Part shown: positions 55,544-64,000 of the stretch, piece after piece
Position numbering within the stretch: the first letter of the stretch is position 1
Layout: each line of letters opens with the position of its first letter
Assembly: GCF_002072175.1 (NCBI RefSeq)
Contig: NZ_MVIV01000002.1
Span: 186,001 to 250,000 of the forward strand
Length of the DNA stretch: 64,000 nucleotides
Source: Actinomyces gaoshouyii
GTDB taxonomy: Bacteria > Actinomycetota > Actinomycetes > Actinomycetales > Actinomycetaceae
Direction: 5' to 3'
Made by a program: the position numbers and the translations under genes
The notes under the pieces: model-generated
Told to the model about the DNA's origin: nothing
What the model saw: only the letters and a program-made list of their open reading frames with translations
Databases searched by the model: none

Positions 55544-57283
55544 ATGATGAACACACCCCTGACCACCAGACGCGCCATCCGCCGAGCGGGAGGAGGCGTG
55601 GCGGCCCTGGCCTGCGCGGCACTCGTCGCCGCTTGCGGGACGAGTGCCGCCTCCATCACCGGGGCCTCCGGATCCAGCGGTTCCACGAGCTCTCACAGCT
55701 CCGGGGCGGCCGTCGGAGCCGACTCGTCAACCACCGCCTGGACCGAGATCCCCGCGGAGACGGCCTCGGCCTCCACCGGCGCGACCGCCGCGATGATCAA
55801 CAGCGCCAATGCCGAGGTGGCCGCCGACTCGACCGCGGCGGAGGACGCAGGCGGCTACGACGCCTCGTCCGCGACCGCCATCACCCTGTCCGGTACCAGC
55901 GCGAGCGTGTCCGGCTCCGGGGCCTCGGGGTCGGCCGGAGCGAGCGTCGACGGCTCCACGGTGACGATCAGCGCGGCGGGCACCTACGTGGTCTCCGGTG
56001 AGCTCACCGACGGCGAGATCATCGTGGCCGCTCCGGACGCGGATGTGCGCCTCGTCCTGGCCGGCGCCACGATCACCAACGCCGACGGGGCGGCGATCGA
56101 TATCCAGGACGCGGGAACCGCCGTCATCACCCTGGCCTCGGGCACCACGAACAGCCTGTCCGACGGCGCAGCCCGTGCCGATGCCTCGGACGGCGCCGCC
56201 GACGCGGCCCTGTTCTCCTCCGACACCCTGACCATCACCGGCACCGGCGGCCTCACGGTCAACGGCGGCTATCAGGACGGTATCGCCTCGAAGAACGGGC
56301 TCATCGTCACCGGCGCCCCCACGATCAACGTCACCGCCGCCGACGACGCCATCCGCGGCAAGGACTACCTGGTGATCAACTCCGGAACCATCACGGTCAG
56401 CGCCGGAGGGGACGGCCTGAAGTCCAACGAGGACAACGACATCACCAAGGGCTTCGTGCGACTCGGCGCCGCCACGATCACCGTGACCTCCGCGGACGAC
56501 GGCGTGGCCGCGGCCACCGATGTCACGGTCGAGAGCACGACCCTGCAGATCACCGCGGGCGGGGGCCAGGCCAACGCCGTCGATGAGGGGAAGGGCGACC
56601 CGGGCCGGCAGCGATCCTCCAGCTCCGAGGCCACCACCCCGAGCCCCAAAGGCATCAACGCGGGGGTCTCCTTCACCCAGGACTCCGGCGCGGTCACGAT
56701 CGACGCCGCGGATGAGGGCGCGCAGGCGGCCTTCGTGAACATCAACGGCGGCGCCCTGCGCATCACCTCGGGCGACGACGGCATCAACGCCTCGAGCGGC
56801 GATCACACGATCGGCGGTTACGGGGAGGTGGACTCCGAGTCGGACGACGGCTCCGTGCTGACCATCAGCGGCGGCGAGGTGCAGGTGGGCAACGCGGGCT
56901 CCGATGGACTGGACTCCAACGGCTCGGCGCATGTGACCGGCGGAACTGTCCTGGTCTCGGGCAGCGTCGGTTCCATGGATGGCGCCGTGGACGCCAATGG
57001 GGAGACCACCCTTGTCGGGGCGAGCGCGGCCACGGCGATCGCCACGGGTGACGCGGTGACGCTCACGGACTCCTCCGGGACGACGACGATGAGGGCCGCC
57101 TTCAGTGCCCCGAGTGTCACTGTCCTCGGGCTGAGCGAGGGCACCACGTACACGGTGTCGACCACGTCCGGGGGCTCGGCCTCAGTGACCGCCACCGCCC
57201 TGACGACCGGTGGCGGCCCTGGGGGCCCGGGCGGCGGCCGGGCCCCGGGGAACGCCCCGGCGGCACCTGGCAGCGGGAGCTGA
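55544..57283 (+). CDS. Cthe_2159-like carbohydrate-binding lipoprotein (beta-helix repeats)
   Basis: The 579-aa protein has a lipoprotein signal ending LVAACGT (lipobox Cys about 31) and a Ser/Ala/Thr-rich spacer. Parallel beta-helix repeats rich in Asn, Gly and Thr follow: LTVNGGYQDGIASKNGLIV, AADDAIRGKDYLVINSGTI, GGDGLKSNE and DDGINASSGDHTIGG. This pattern is the DUF4353/Cthe_2159 family, described as polysaccharide-binding. The tail is Gly/Pro-rich (GGGPGGPGGGR). It probably sits on the outer face of the membrane and completes the DUF4956-VTC cluster. Confidence 0.8.
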   Translation: MMNTPLTTRRAIRRAGGGVAALACAALVAACGTSAASITGASGSSGSTSSHSSGAAVGADSSTTAWTEIPAETASASTGATAAMINSANAEVAADSTAAEDAGGYDASSATAITLSGTSASVSGSGASGSAGASVDGSTVTISAAGTYVVSGELTDGEIIVAAPDADVRLVLAGATITNADGAAIDIQDAGTAVITLASGTTNSLSDGAARADASDGAADAALFSSDTLTITGTGGLTVNGGYQDGIASKNGLIVTGAPTINVTAADDAIRGKDYLVINSGTITVSAGGDGLKSNEDNDITKGFVRLGAATITVTSADDGVAAATDVTVESTTLQITAGGGQANAVDEGKGDPGRQRSSSSEATTPSPKGINAGVSFTQDSGAVTIDAADEGAQAAFVNINGGALRITSGDDGINASSGDHTIGGYGEVDSESDDGSVLTISGGEVQVGNAGSDGLDSNGSAHVTGGTVLVSGSVGSMDGAVDANGETTLVGASAATAIATGDAVTLTDSSGTTTMRAAFSAPSVTVLGLSEGTTYTVSTTSGGSASVTATALTTGGGPGGPGGGRAPGNAPAAPGSGS

Positions 57284-57290
57284 GCCCTTC

Positions 57291-59177
57291 TCAGGAGGGA
57301 ACTCGGATCCAGGCGGCGGCGTCGGCGGGCAGGATGACCTGCCCGCCGGCGCGCGCCTCAGGAGCCGCGGGGGCGACGGGGACCTCCAGGGGCGCGGAGG
57401 CCAGGAGGACGTCGCCGGCGGGCAGGGCGACGGAGCCCTCGAAGGCGATCCAGCATTGAAGGTCGCCCCGGGCGAAGGCGAGGGCGCTGCCGCCCGTCTC
57501 CAGCCAGCGCGCTTCACGGCCTGCTTCCGCCCACGCGCTGCGCCGCAGGGCGAGGCCGGCGCGGTAGAGGGAGAGCATGGAGGAGGGTGCCGTAGCAGGC
57601 CCGGGCATGGCGGAGGATGCTGCGCCTGCTCTCCCCTCCCCATCGGCCTCCCGGATCCTCCGGGTCTCCTGGGCCTCCTGGGTCTCGATCGCGAAGGCGC
57701 CCCACCCGGCGGGCTGGGGCAGGTGGGGCTCGGCGGCACCGTCGGGGCCGAAGCCGTGGGAGCCGCCCCCTGCGGTCCATGGCAGGGGGACGCGGCAGCC
57801 GTCGCGGCCCTTCTCCTTGTCCCGCATGCGGTAGGCGATGGGGTCGGCGAGGCGGTCCTCGGGGATGTCGGGGACCTCCGGCAGGCCGAGCTCGTCGCCC
57901 TGGTAGATGTACATGGAGCCGGGCAGGGCCATCTCGACCATCGCGGCGGCGCGAGCGCGGCGGCGGCCGAGGGCGGCATCGCAGAAGGGGGCGGCGCCGT
58001 CGTTCATGAGCCAGCGGCGGGCGATGCGCTGGCCGATCCCGCCGAGGTAGTCGGGATCGCAGTCCTCGGGGGCGTCGTCGGCGGTGAGGTCGAAGCCGAG
58101 GCGGGTGGCGACGCGCGGGGTGTCGTGGCAGCCGAGCACCCAGGTGGTGGAGCCGGTGGTGGCCAGGTCCGCCAGGCCCGCCTCGATGGCCCAGCGGAAG
58201 GAGGCGGCGGTGAAGTCAGCGTCCTGGAGCTGAAAGTTGAAGGCCTGGCCGAGGCTGGCGGCGTAAGCGGCGCGGCGCGAGGGCCAGACCCCTGCCTCGG
58301 CGACGGCGAAGCGAGGCGGATCGTAGGAATCGAGGAGGGCGCGCCAGTCGCGGTAGATGGCGTGGACGGCGTCGCGGTCGAACAGGGGGTGGGAGCCGTC
58401 GGCCGGGAGGGGCCACCAGGGGATGCGCTCGAAGGGGCGGAAGGGCTCGGTCAGGTCCTTGGCCAGGCCGGGCGCGACGTCGACGCGGAAGCCGGCGACG
58501 CCGCGGTCGGCCCAGAAGCGCAGGGTGGCCAGGAAGTCGGCGCGCACCCGGGGGTGGTCCCAATTGAGGTCGGGCTGCTCGGGGGCGAATATGTGGAGGT
58601 ACCACTGGTAGGGGCGGGCCGTACCGGGGCCGGTGAGGGGACGGCCATCCGGACCGGTGTCCTCGATGCGCTCCCAGGCGGGGCCGCCGAACATGGACAT
58701 CCAGTCGTTGGGGGGTTCGGTGCCTCCCTCGCCGGTCCCGGGGCGCACGTGGTAGAGGGCGCGCTCGGGGGCGTCGGGACCGCCGGCGAGAGCCGCGCGG
58801 AACCAGGGGTGGCGGTTGGAGGTGTGGTTGGGGACGATGTCCACCATGACGCGGATGCCGTGGGCGGCGAGGGTGGCGACCATGCGGTCGAAGTCCGCCA
58901 GAGTGCCGATCTCGGGGGCGACGTCGCGGTAGTCGTCGACGTCGTAGCCGCCGTCGGCCAGCGCCGAGGGATAGAAGGGGGACAGCCAGACGGCGTCGAT
59001 TCCGAGGGAGGCGAGGTAGGGGGCGCGGTCAGTGATACCGGCCAGGTCCCCGATGCCATTGCCGTCGGCATCGGCGAAGGAGCGGGGGTAGATCTGGTAG
59101 ACGACGGCGTCGCGCCACCAGTCGGGGTCAGGGGCCGATGCGGGCGAGGCGTCGGCGAGGGCGGCGGGGGTGTTCAC
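57291..59177 (-). CDS. Alpha-glucosidase / oligo-1,6-glucosidase (GH13)
   Basis: The 628-aa protein has WWRDAVVYQIYPRSFADADG at the start and GH13 regions DIVPNHTSNRHPWF, GFRVDVAPG (nucleophile Asp), AEAGVW (acid/base Glu) and VLGCHDTPRV (third Asp). The MYIYQGDELGLPEV segment marks the oligo-1,6-glucosidase/alpha-glucosidase branch. It has no signal peptide and would act on imported isomalto- or malto-oligosaccharides. An Ala/Gly-rich insert lies near 500-540. Its stop is 7 bp from the convergent lipoprotein gene. Confidence 0.9.
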   Translation of the reverse strand: MNTPAALADASPASAPDPDWWRDAVVYQIYPRSFADADGNGIGDLAGITDRAPYLASLGIDAVWLSPFYPSALADGGYDVDDYRDVAPEIGTLADFDRMVATLAAHGIRVMVDIVPNHTSNRHPWFRAALAGGPDAPERALYHVRPGTGEGGTEPPNDWMSMFGGPAWERIEDTGPDGRPLTGPGTARPYQWYLHIFAPEQPDLNWDHPRVRADFLATLRFWADRGVAGFRVDVAPGLAKDLTEPFRPFERIPWWPLPADGSHPLFDRDAVHAIYRDWRALLDSYDPPRFAVAEAGVWPSRRAAYAASLGQAFNFQLQDADFTAASFRWAIEAGLADLATTGSTTWVLGCHDTPRVATRLGFDLTADDAPEDCDPDYLGGIGQRIARRWLMNDGAAPFCDAALGRRRARAAAMVEMALPGSMYIYQGDELGLPEVPDIPEDRLADPIAYRMRDKEKGRDGCRVPLPWTAGGGSHGFGPDGAAEPHLPQPAGWGAFAIETQEAQETRRIREADGEGRAGAASSAMPGPATAPSSMLSLYRAGLALRRSAWAEAGREARWLETGGSALAFARGDLQCWIAFEGSVALPAGDVLLASAPLEVPVAPAAPEARAGGQVILPADAAAWIRVPS

Positions 59178-59212
59178 GGGGCGATGATGTCACGAGCCCG
59201 GCGCCGCCGATC

Positions 59213-60421
59213 TCACGCTGAGAGCCGCCGCGAGGTGGGGTTCAGGTGCTCGGCGATCCAGGCGGTCACGGCGTCGGGCATGTCGGGGCCGGCGGCCCAG
59301 GCCTCGCGGAAGCGCTCAACGGTCTCATCGACGACGTCGAGCACGTCCTCGTCCCCGACGCGGAGTTCCTTCTGCAGCCGGGCGAAGTGCTCACGCCCGA
59401 CGTCGGCCAGCCGCGTCGCTTTGAGGAAGGGCAGCCCGAGCTCGGCATGCCCCTCATAGGCCCCTGTGCACACGAGGTCATAGGCGGGTGAGAGTTGGGC
59501 GCGACGGCCGTCGGGGTAGATGAGGGACCAGTTCTTCAGGTGGGCGTCGCCGTTGCCGACGAGCAGGTTGAAGACGGTCCTGCGCACCGCCTCCTGGAGC
59601 GAGTCGTAGTCCTGGCCACGATAAGCCAGGCCGAGGACCGTCTCGACATTGGACAGGTACTTGGCTCTCCCCGCCCCGTGGCGTCCGAGGACCTGCGCGA
59701 AGTCCTCGATGTGAATGCGTCCCGCGGGCGAGCGGTCGAAGCGGCGCACCGCGTAGGCCTGCGGCTCCTGCGAAGGCCAGGCGCCGGGGCCGAGGTCATC
59801 GACGTCGTCCCGGTGCCACAGGTCCACCTCGGGCACGTCGATCCCCACCTGACGGGCCAGGCTCATGACGGCGCGCTCATTGGCGGGCAGACCCGGGAAG
59901 GACTGGTCCGGAGTCTTGAGGATCCAGTCGCCGTCCTCGCCATGGACGGGGACGGCGAGGCGGTCCCCCTCTCGGCGCACGGAGAACTTGAGCGCCATCC
60001 CCGCAAGCGAGGCCCGGCGCGGGCCCGCGACCGGCACAGGTTCCCGCCCTGAGGTGGAGACCGCGTCATCGAAGGAGGTGTCGACTGGCTGGGCGGGGTC
60101 CAGCACGACGGACACCGCTCCCGGCAGGTCGCGGCCGATCCGCTCGAGCAGGTCCATCTCGCGGTACCCGGACACCGCCTGCTCCCGAGCGATGAGGTCG
60201 CGCAGCCTCCCCTCGGGCAGGAGGTTGGAGAACCAGGCGGGGACGCTGTTCGTGGCGAGCTGCTGCTTGCGCGGGTGGTCCTCGAACCAGCGCCCCAGGA
60301 CCATCCGGTGGGGGCGGTCCCAGTAGTCGGCGTCGAAGACGAACTTCGTGAAATCCCCCCGGCGCTGGAGTGAGCCCACCTGCTTGCCATGGAGGAGGAC
60401 CGCGTAGACAGCCTCGTTCAT
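59213..60421 (-). CDS. hipA: HipA-type serine/threonine kinase, without HipB
   Basis: The 402-aa protein has the HipA N-terminal domain (LLHGKQVGSLQR, PAWFSNLLPEGRLRDLIARE) and the kinase core. GMALKFSVRREG is near the nucleotide pocket, WILKTPD carries the Lys strand, the catalytic loop is LVGNGDAHLKNWSLIY (about 285-300) and the metal-binding segment is LSPAYDLV. HipA kinases phosphorylate glutamyl-tRNA synthetase or similar targets and slow growth, usually restrained by the HTH protein HipB. No HipB is present; instead the gene overlaps the DUF262 gene by 4 bp. Confidence 0.9.
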   Translation of the reverse strand: MNEAVYAVLLHGKQVGSLQRRGDFTKFVFDADYWDRPHRMVLGRWFEDHPRKQQLATNSVPAWFSNLLPEGRLRDLIAREQAVSGYREMDLLERIGRDLPGAVSVVLDPAQPVDTSFDDAVSTSGREPVPVAGPRRASLAGMALKFSVRREGDRLAVPVHGEDGDWILKTPDQSFPGLPANERAVMSLARQVGIDVPEVDLWHRDDVDDLGPGAWPSQEPQAYAVRRFDRSPAGRIHIEDFAQVLGRHGAGRAKYLSNVETVLGLAYRGQDYDSLQEAVRRTVFNLLVGNGDAHLKNWSLIYPDGRRAQLSPAYDLVCTGAYEGHAELGLPFLKATRLADVGREHFARLQKELRVGDEDVLDVVDETVERFREAWAAGPDMPDAVTAWIAEHLNPTSRRLSA

Positions 60422-62052
60422 GCGCCGACCTCGGCGTCGTCGACGATGTAGTCCTCCAATGGCGGGGTGTCCTCCTGGTCCCAGGCGGTTCGCACAGCCA
60501 CGAAGCGATGCAGACGCTCGGCAAGAAGGTCGCCCCGAAGCCGGATCGCCTCAGCACCGTCGTTGTTCTGCAGGCATGCGACGATTCCCTCGGTCAGGAG
60601 GAGGGAGTCCAAGCGCTTGACGTCGCCGCCCAGGAACTCCATGACTTCCCGTCGATCCAGCCCTGAGATCATCCGGTTCGCCGCCACTGGAACGCCCCCG
60701 GCAAGAGTATCGGCCGGCACAAGCTCCGTAAGGGCGGGGCTCGGCGTACTGCTGGACACCAGCATATCCGCGAGGGCCTCAACCGTCAGGGGCTCGCCTG
60801 TGCGCAGATCGGTGGGCTCAAGGCTCCACAGCGCACTGGCGATGACCTTGGAGTCGGAGCGATTGGCCCGGAACACGCTCAAGTCCGGCAATGGCGCCTC
60901 GTGCTCCAGGCGGGCCGCGGCGAGAAGGCGCTGGATAGAGTCCGACTCCTGATCCACCACGAGGCAGGCGGCCATGCTCCGCAGATCGGTCTGCGATCCG
61001 CTGATCCCGAGCTCGTCGGCGCCCACGCTCGTGCGCCACAGCCAACGGCCGAGCAGATCGAGGTTGCGATCATGCGGGCTGGGGAAGAGCGCGAAGAAGC
61101 GGGTGAGGACCAGCAGTTGGAATCGGAAGGGCAGGAAGGTCCAGTGCGGAACGCCTTCCTCCTGGAGGAAGCGGACAGCGGCGAGCAGCGCCGCCTCCGT
61201 GCCCCGGTACGCCTCCTCCTCGCTCTCGTCTGGGAAGTCGCTCACCCGGCGTCGGGAGTCGGAGAACTCACCGTGAAGATCCCGGGTGATATCCGTGTGC
61301 CGACGCACGAGGAGCGCCTGGACGACTGCGGCGCCGGGAAGCAGACCGAAACTCGTTCGGGAGGCGACAGAGGCCCGTATGCCTTCAATGGTCAGCCCCT
61401 TGCCCGGTCCTCCGTGAAGCGCGTCGAATACCTCGGCGTCGCTGAGCGGCTTGCCGCGATTGTTGATGCGGTCGAAGACCTCCCTCAAGATGCTCTCATC
61501 AGCGTCATCCATGATGGTCGCCGCGATCTTCGCGCTAGTCAGCCGGGTGACCGCCTTCTGGAGGCGGTCGGCCGCCTCTGCCGCCTCAGGATGATCCCCC
61601 AGCCAGGCGAGTGCCCGGCCGAGGTCGAACAGGTCGGGAAGGGGGACCACGGAGTCCTCCTCCGGATCGCGCCGCCGCACCACCTTCCCGGTCTTGAGGG
61701 AATACCCCAGGGCGAAGCGTCGATCACGACCGCCGTCCGGGTCCACCGCGTTGACGAGACTCGTGATGCGCTGCTGGCCGTCGACCACCCACAGGGCATC
61801 GGGCACCTCCGAGGCTTCGACGTCGAGCGCGCCGATCCGCAGGCGAGCGGCCTCGGCCGGCCGCTTCCACAGCAGGAGGCTGCCCACGGGGAAGCCTCGC
61901 AGGAGCGAGTCGAATAAGTCGAGGACGTCCTTGGTCTCCCACCGGAAGGAGCGCTGGAACTCGGGCACGCGGATGCGCCCCGCGCACACAAGGGCGTGCA
62001 ACTCACCGATGGTGTAACTCTCCGCCCGGGAGATCGCCTGGGACTCGTCCAT
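60418..62052 (-). CDS. DUF262 (GmrS/ParB-fold) protein, translationally coupled to hipA
   Basis: The 544-aa protein starts with the DUF262 domain: ELHALVCAGRIRVPEFQRSF, WETKDVLDLFDSLLRGFPVG and the diagnostic VDGQQRITSLV (about 92-102), plus DRINNRGKPLSDAEVFDAL. This ParB/sulfiredoxin-like fold is the NTPase half of GmrSD-type modification-dependent restriction and of other defence proteins. The C-terminal 300 residues are helical and have no DUF1524 HNH motif that I can see. Its ATGA overlap with hipA and its isolation from other genes argue for a two-gene system. Confidence 0.8.
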   Translation of the reverse strand: MDESQAISRAESYTIGELHALVCAGRIRVPEFQRSFRWETKDVLDLFDSLLRGFPVGSLLLWKRPAEAARLRIGALDVEASEVPDALWVVDGQQRITSLVNAVDPDGGRDRRFALGYSLKTGKVVRRRDPEEDSVVPLPDLFDLGRALAWLGDHPEAAEAADRLQKAVTRLTSAKIAATIMDDADESILREVFDRINNRGKPLSDAEVFDALHGGPGKGLTIEGIRASVASRTSFGLLPGAAVVQALLVRRHTDITRDLHGEFSDSRRRVSDFPDESEEEAYRGTEAALLAAVRFLQEEGVPHWTFLPFRFQLLVLTRFFALFPSPHDRNLDLLGRWLWRTSVGADELGISGSQTDLRSMAACLVVDQESDSIQRLLAAARLEHEAPLPDLSVFRANRSDSKVIASALWSLEPTDLRTGEPLTVEALADMLVSSSTPSPALTELVPADTLAGGVPVAANRMISGLDRREVMEFLGGDVKRLDSLLLTEGIVACLQNNDGAEAIRLRGDLLAERLHRFVAVRTAWDQEDTPPLEDYIVDDAEVGA

Positions 62053-62352
62053 GCGCCCATCATGCCAGGCCGCACCGACACGATTTCGGGCGATGGGCCA
62101 CGCCCCGACTGAGCGCGTCGAGTTCCTAGGTGTGGTGACGAGTTCGGCGGGCGGGGGACAGGCTCGTCACCAAAAGCACGAAGTCGCAATGGAGCGGGCC
62201 GGGCAGGGGAGCGCTGCCCATGACGATCACCCCGTTCCCACTGACGATGACCATGTCCAGGTCGAGCAACGCCCCCCCCCACCGAAGCCACGGGTGCCCG
62301 CCGCCTCTCGGGACAGCGGGCGCGGGGCGCGTCGGTGCGGCGTCAGTGCGGC
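62053..62352. other. Intergenic, no supported gene; carries a C9 tract
   Basis: About 300 bp upstream of the DUF262 gene and downstream of the CAP gene (both read leftwards). A C9 homopolymer is at 62272-62280. The minus strand has a short open frame ending near 62126, but no family can be named and it has no clear start. The promoter of the DUF262-hipA pair should lie in 62060-62150. Confidence 0.4.
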
Positions 62353-63621
62353 TCAGCACACCCAGGCGCCCGAGGCGTCGAGGAAGTACCACTTGCCGCC
62401 GTCGGCGATCCAGCCGGTGGCCATGGCACCACTGGCCTTGAGGTAGTACCAGTGACCGCCCGTGGCGATCCAACCGGTGCGCATCGCGCCCGACGCATCC
62501 ATGAAGTACCAGCTCCCGCCGTCGGCCACCCAGCCCGTGGCCATGGCACCACTGGCCTTGAGGTAGTACCAGTGACCGCCGATGAAGTGCCAGCCGGTGA
62601 CCTTGGTGCTCGTGGACGGGTCGATGTAGTGCCAGATCGAGCCCGAGCGGACCCAGCCAGTCGCCTGGGAGGCGGCGGGCACGGGGCGCCCCGGGGCTGC
62701 GACGGCTGCCGGCCTGGAGCCGGAGAAGGAGTTGCTCGACGCCCCCACCTGCGAGCCGGCGGCCGGCGTCAGAGCGCCGACGTTCGCAGGGTTGCGATAG
62801 AGCGCGAAATTCTGGGTGGCGTACCAGGAGCGAGTGGCACTGTCATAGTGGACGGCAATGCCGATATGGGTGAAGGACGGGTCGAGCATGGCTCCCAGAT
62901 GGCCCGGGGAATGCAGCCACTGATTGAATAGCGAGTACCCCTGGTTGCCATTCTTGTGGCCGTAATAGTACTGCCAGGCGATATTCTCGGATCCACCGCC
63001 CCAGCCGGAAGGATACAGATCCCAGAAGTTCTCCGGGGCACCCTTCTCGGTGATGTGGTGCTGGAATCCCTTGGGCAGATTATTCGATCCCACGCCGTAG
63101 GAGGCCATATGGGCGCTCCAGTCACGCGCGACGGTGTCGAGCTTGACCGCGCGCTTGACCGGGTTCAGCCCCTGCTCGACACGGAGCTGGTTGACGCGGT
63201 CGAGGATCTGCTGCTCGTAGACGGCTATGGCGGAGAGCGACCACCCCAGCGCGTCATCCTCGGCGACCGTTCCCTCGGGGACATCGTTGACGGAAGACGA
63301 GACCGTGACCTTCTTGGCGGCGGATCCCTCCCCCGAGATCACCGTGGTGGCTCGATGATCCTTGGGATTGGTCTGGCTGGGATCCGACACGACGGGGGCG
63401 GACAGAGCTCCGACCGTCCCCGGGGTGTCGGCGAAGCCCAGTGGATCCCCGCAGTTCTGGACGCATGGCAACGAGCCGCCGCGCGAGCCATCCACGGGCA
63501 TGATCGAGGCCGTCGCACCCGGCACCACCGCCAATCCCAGGAGAATTGCGGAGGCGAGCGCGGTTACCAGTCGCGATCCACGAGACGCGACGTGCTGGGA
63601 TTCTTTCAAGGAGGAAGACAT
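62353..63621 (-). CDS. Secreted SCP/CAP-domain protein with cell-wall-binding repeats
   Basis: The 422-aa protein has a signal peptide (residues about 1-39, hydrophobic ALASAILLGLAVVPGA) and a CAP/PR-1 domain at about 135-275. The CAP domain has DRVNQLRVEQGLNPVK, WSAHMASYG, SENIAWQYYYGHKNGNQGYS in part, HSPGHLGAML and HIGIAVHYD. It ends in about five choline/glucan-binding-type repeats of pattern GW…GG.WYYLKASGAMATGW (320-420), including two nearly identical 20-residue units. It is expected to attach non-covalently to the cell surface. It could be an adhesin or a hydrolase-like CAP effector. Confidence 0.9.
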   Translation of the reverse strand: MSSSLKESQHVASRGSRLVTALASAILLGLAVVPGATASIMPVDGSRGGSLPCVQNCGDPLGFADTPGTVGALSAPVVSDPSQTNPKDHRATTVISGEGSAAKKVTVSSSVNDVPEGTVAEDDALGWSLSAIAVYEQQILDRVNQLRVEQGLNPVKRAVKLDTVARDWSAHMASYGVGSNNLPKGFQHHITEKGAPENFWDLYPSGWGGGSENIAWQYYYGHKNGNQGYSLFNQWLHSPGHLGAMLDPSFTHIGIAVHYDSATRSWYATQNFALYRNPANVGALTPAAGSQVGASSNSFSGSRPAAVAAPGRPVPAASQATGWVRSGSIWHYIDPSTSTKVTGWHFIGGHWYYLKASGAMATGWVADGGSWYFMDASGAMRTGWIATGGHWYYLKASGAMATGWIADGGKWYFLDASGAWVC

Positions 63622-63641
63622 GGGATCTCTCGGGAAGGGAT

Positions 63642-63671
63642 GGCAGGGGCAGGGGCAGGGGCAGGGGCAGG
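63642..63671. repeat. Tandem hexanucleotide repeat (5 x GGCAGG) in the CAP gene leader
   Basis: GGCAGG is repeated five times without interruption at 63642-63671, followed by GAGAGG. It begins 21 bp upstream of the CAP gene ATG (63621), between any promoter and the start. Repeat-number change would alter leader length by six bases per unit and so could tune expression. Confidence 0.75.
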
Positions 63672-64000
63672 GAGAGGATGGGAGGAGCGGTCGCAGGGAA
63701 CCGGAGTCCTGAACTCCAGGCGATCGGGCGAGGACGATGCTAGCAGCGCCCCGGCAGCCTGAACATCGAGATTTCCCCGTGATGGCGCCGGTCGGGATAA
63801 CGAATCATCGACGGCGCCCGACGACATTCCTGTCACGCCCATTCATCGCGGGGCGGACTCGTATTCGTCACGGTTCGCCGATGACCTGGTCCGGCACCGG
63901 GGCCACTGCGGGAACGCGAGCGCGCCGCGGGGATATCCCCGACCGCGCCCCGTGACCGCGGTGAGACCGGAAGAATCACGATGGCGCCCGGCGACTCGCC
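63672..64000. other. Right-edge region with no supported gene
   Basis: About 330 bp, likely containing the CAP promoter; a TATTCGTCACGG-like stretch near 63862 gives no firm -10. GGCGCC-rich segments near 63788 and 63984 are weakly repeated (ATGGCGCC and ATGGCGCCC). No ribosome binding site followed by a protein-like frame is visible before the window ends. Confidence 0.4.

Noticed and set aside
62272-62280. C9 homopolymer as a phase-variable coding site
   Set aside because: It lies outside any supported gene; a promoter role is possible but nothing supports it.

Overview
The window is high-GC actinobacterial DNA, most like Actinomyces or a close relative. This is judged from gene content and protein style, not from a database search. 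The pointers are a MurT/GatD pair, a DtxR/IdeR-type iron operator, the coproporphyrin-dependent haem route ending in HemQ, the order ffs / dnaX-recR / lysC-asd, an SCP/CAP protein with cell-wall-binding repeats, and both anaerobic (NrdDG) and class Ib (NrdHIE) ribonucleotide reductases with FeoAB. Together these suggest a facultatively anaerobic, host-associated organism.

Layout. 0-9.2 kb: SDR oxidoreductase, tRNA-Pro with terminator, a lipid kinase with a degenerate PAP2-like membrane domain, murT-gatD, an iron-regulated feoA-feoB-nifU-like operon, and a Nudix hydrolase. 9.3-12.5 kb: a GH13 amylase and a membrane-anchored low-complexity protein. 12.6-17.5 kb: an accessory island with four copies of one immunity-type family, an orphan DNA/RNA non-specific nuclease toxin, a decayed second toxin tail, a frameshifted immunity gene and a C-terminal fragment of a type VII secretion ATPase (EccC). 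17.7-19.8 kb: Zn-macrodomain hydrolase, Dps, and thioredoxin behind a SigH/SigR-like promoter. 19.8-31.1 kb: a complete haem locus, hemA-hemH-hemQ on one strand and hemE-hemY-hemC-hemD-hemB-hemL on the other. 31.2-38.4 kb: asd, lysC, recR, dnaX, SRP RNA, tRNA-Ser. 38.4-39.5 kb: a small defence remnant (abortive-infection protein plus a helicase/nuclease fragment). 39.8-42.0 kb: a phosphodiester glycosidase and a GT2-GtrA fusion. 42.9-45.8 kb: nrdD, a small ORF and nrdG behind tandem NrdR boxes. 46.0-49.7 kb: ribD-ribE-ribBA-ribH under an FMN riboswitch. 50.2-53.3 kb: nrdH-nrdI-nrdE with NrdR and DnaA boxes, and no nrdF. 53.6-57.3 kb: DUF4956, a VTC-domain protein and a Cthe_2159-like lipoprotein. 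57.3-62.1 kb: a GH13 alpha-glucosidase and an overlapping DUF262-hipA pair. 62.3-63.6 kb: a secreted CAP protein.

How parts work together. The haem genes cover every step from glutamyl-tRNA to haem b, and FeoAB under a DtxR-type operator supplies ferrous iron. The two ribonucleotide reductases probably share NrdR, because each promoter has a pair of boxes 31-32 bp apart with a TAGTGT -10 inside one box. The best candidates for undescribed biology are the DUF262-HipA operon, which has no HipB, and the T7SS-linked toxin/immunity island. Next come two small segments bounded by inverted repeats (31.1 and 38.4 kb) and the polyphosphate-polymerase-like DUF4956/VTC/Cthe_2159 cluster.
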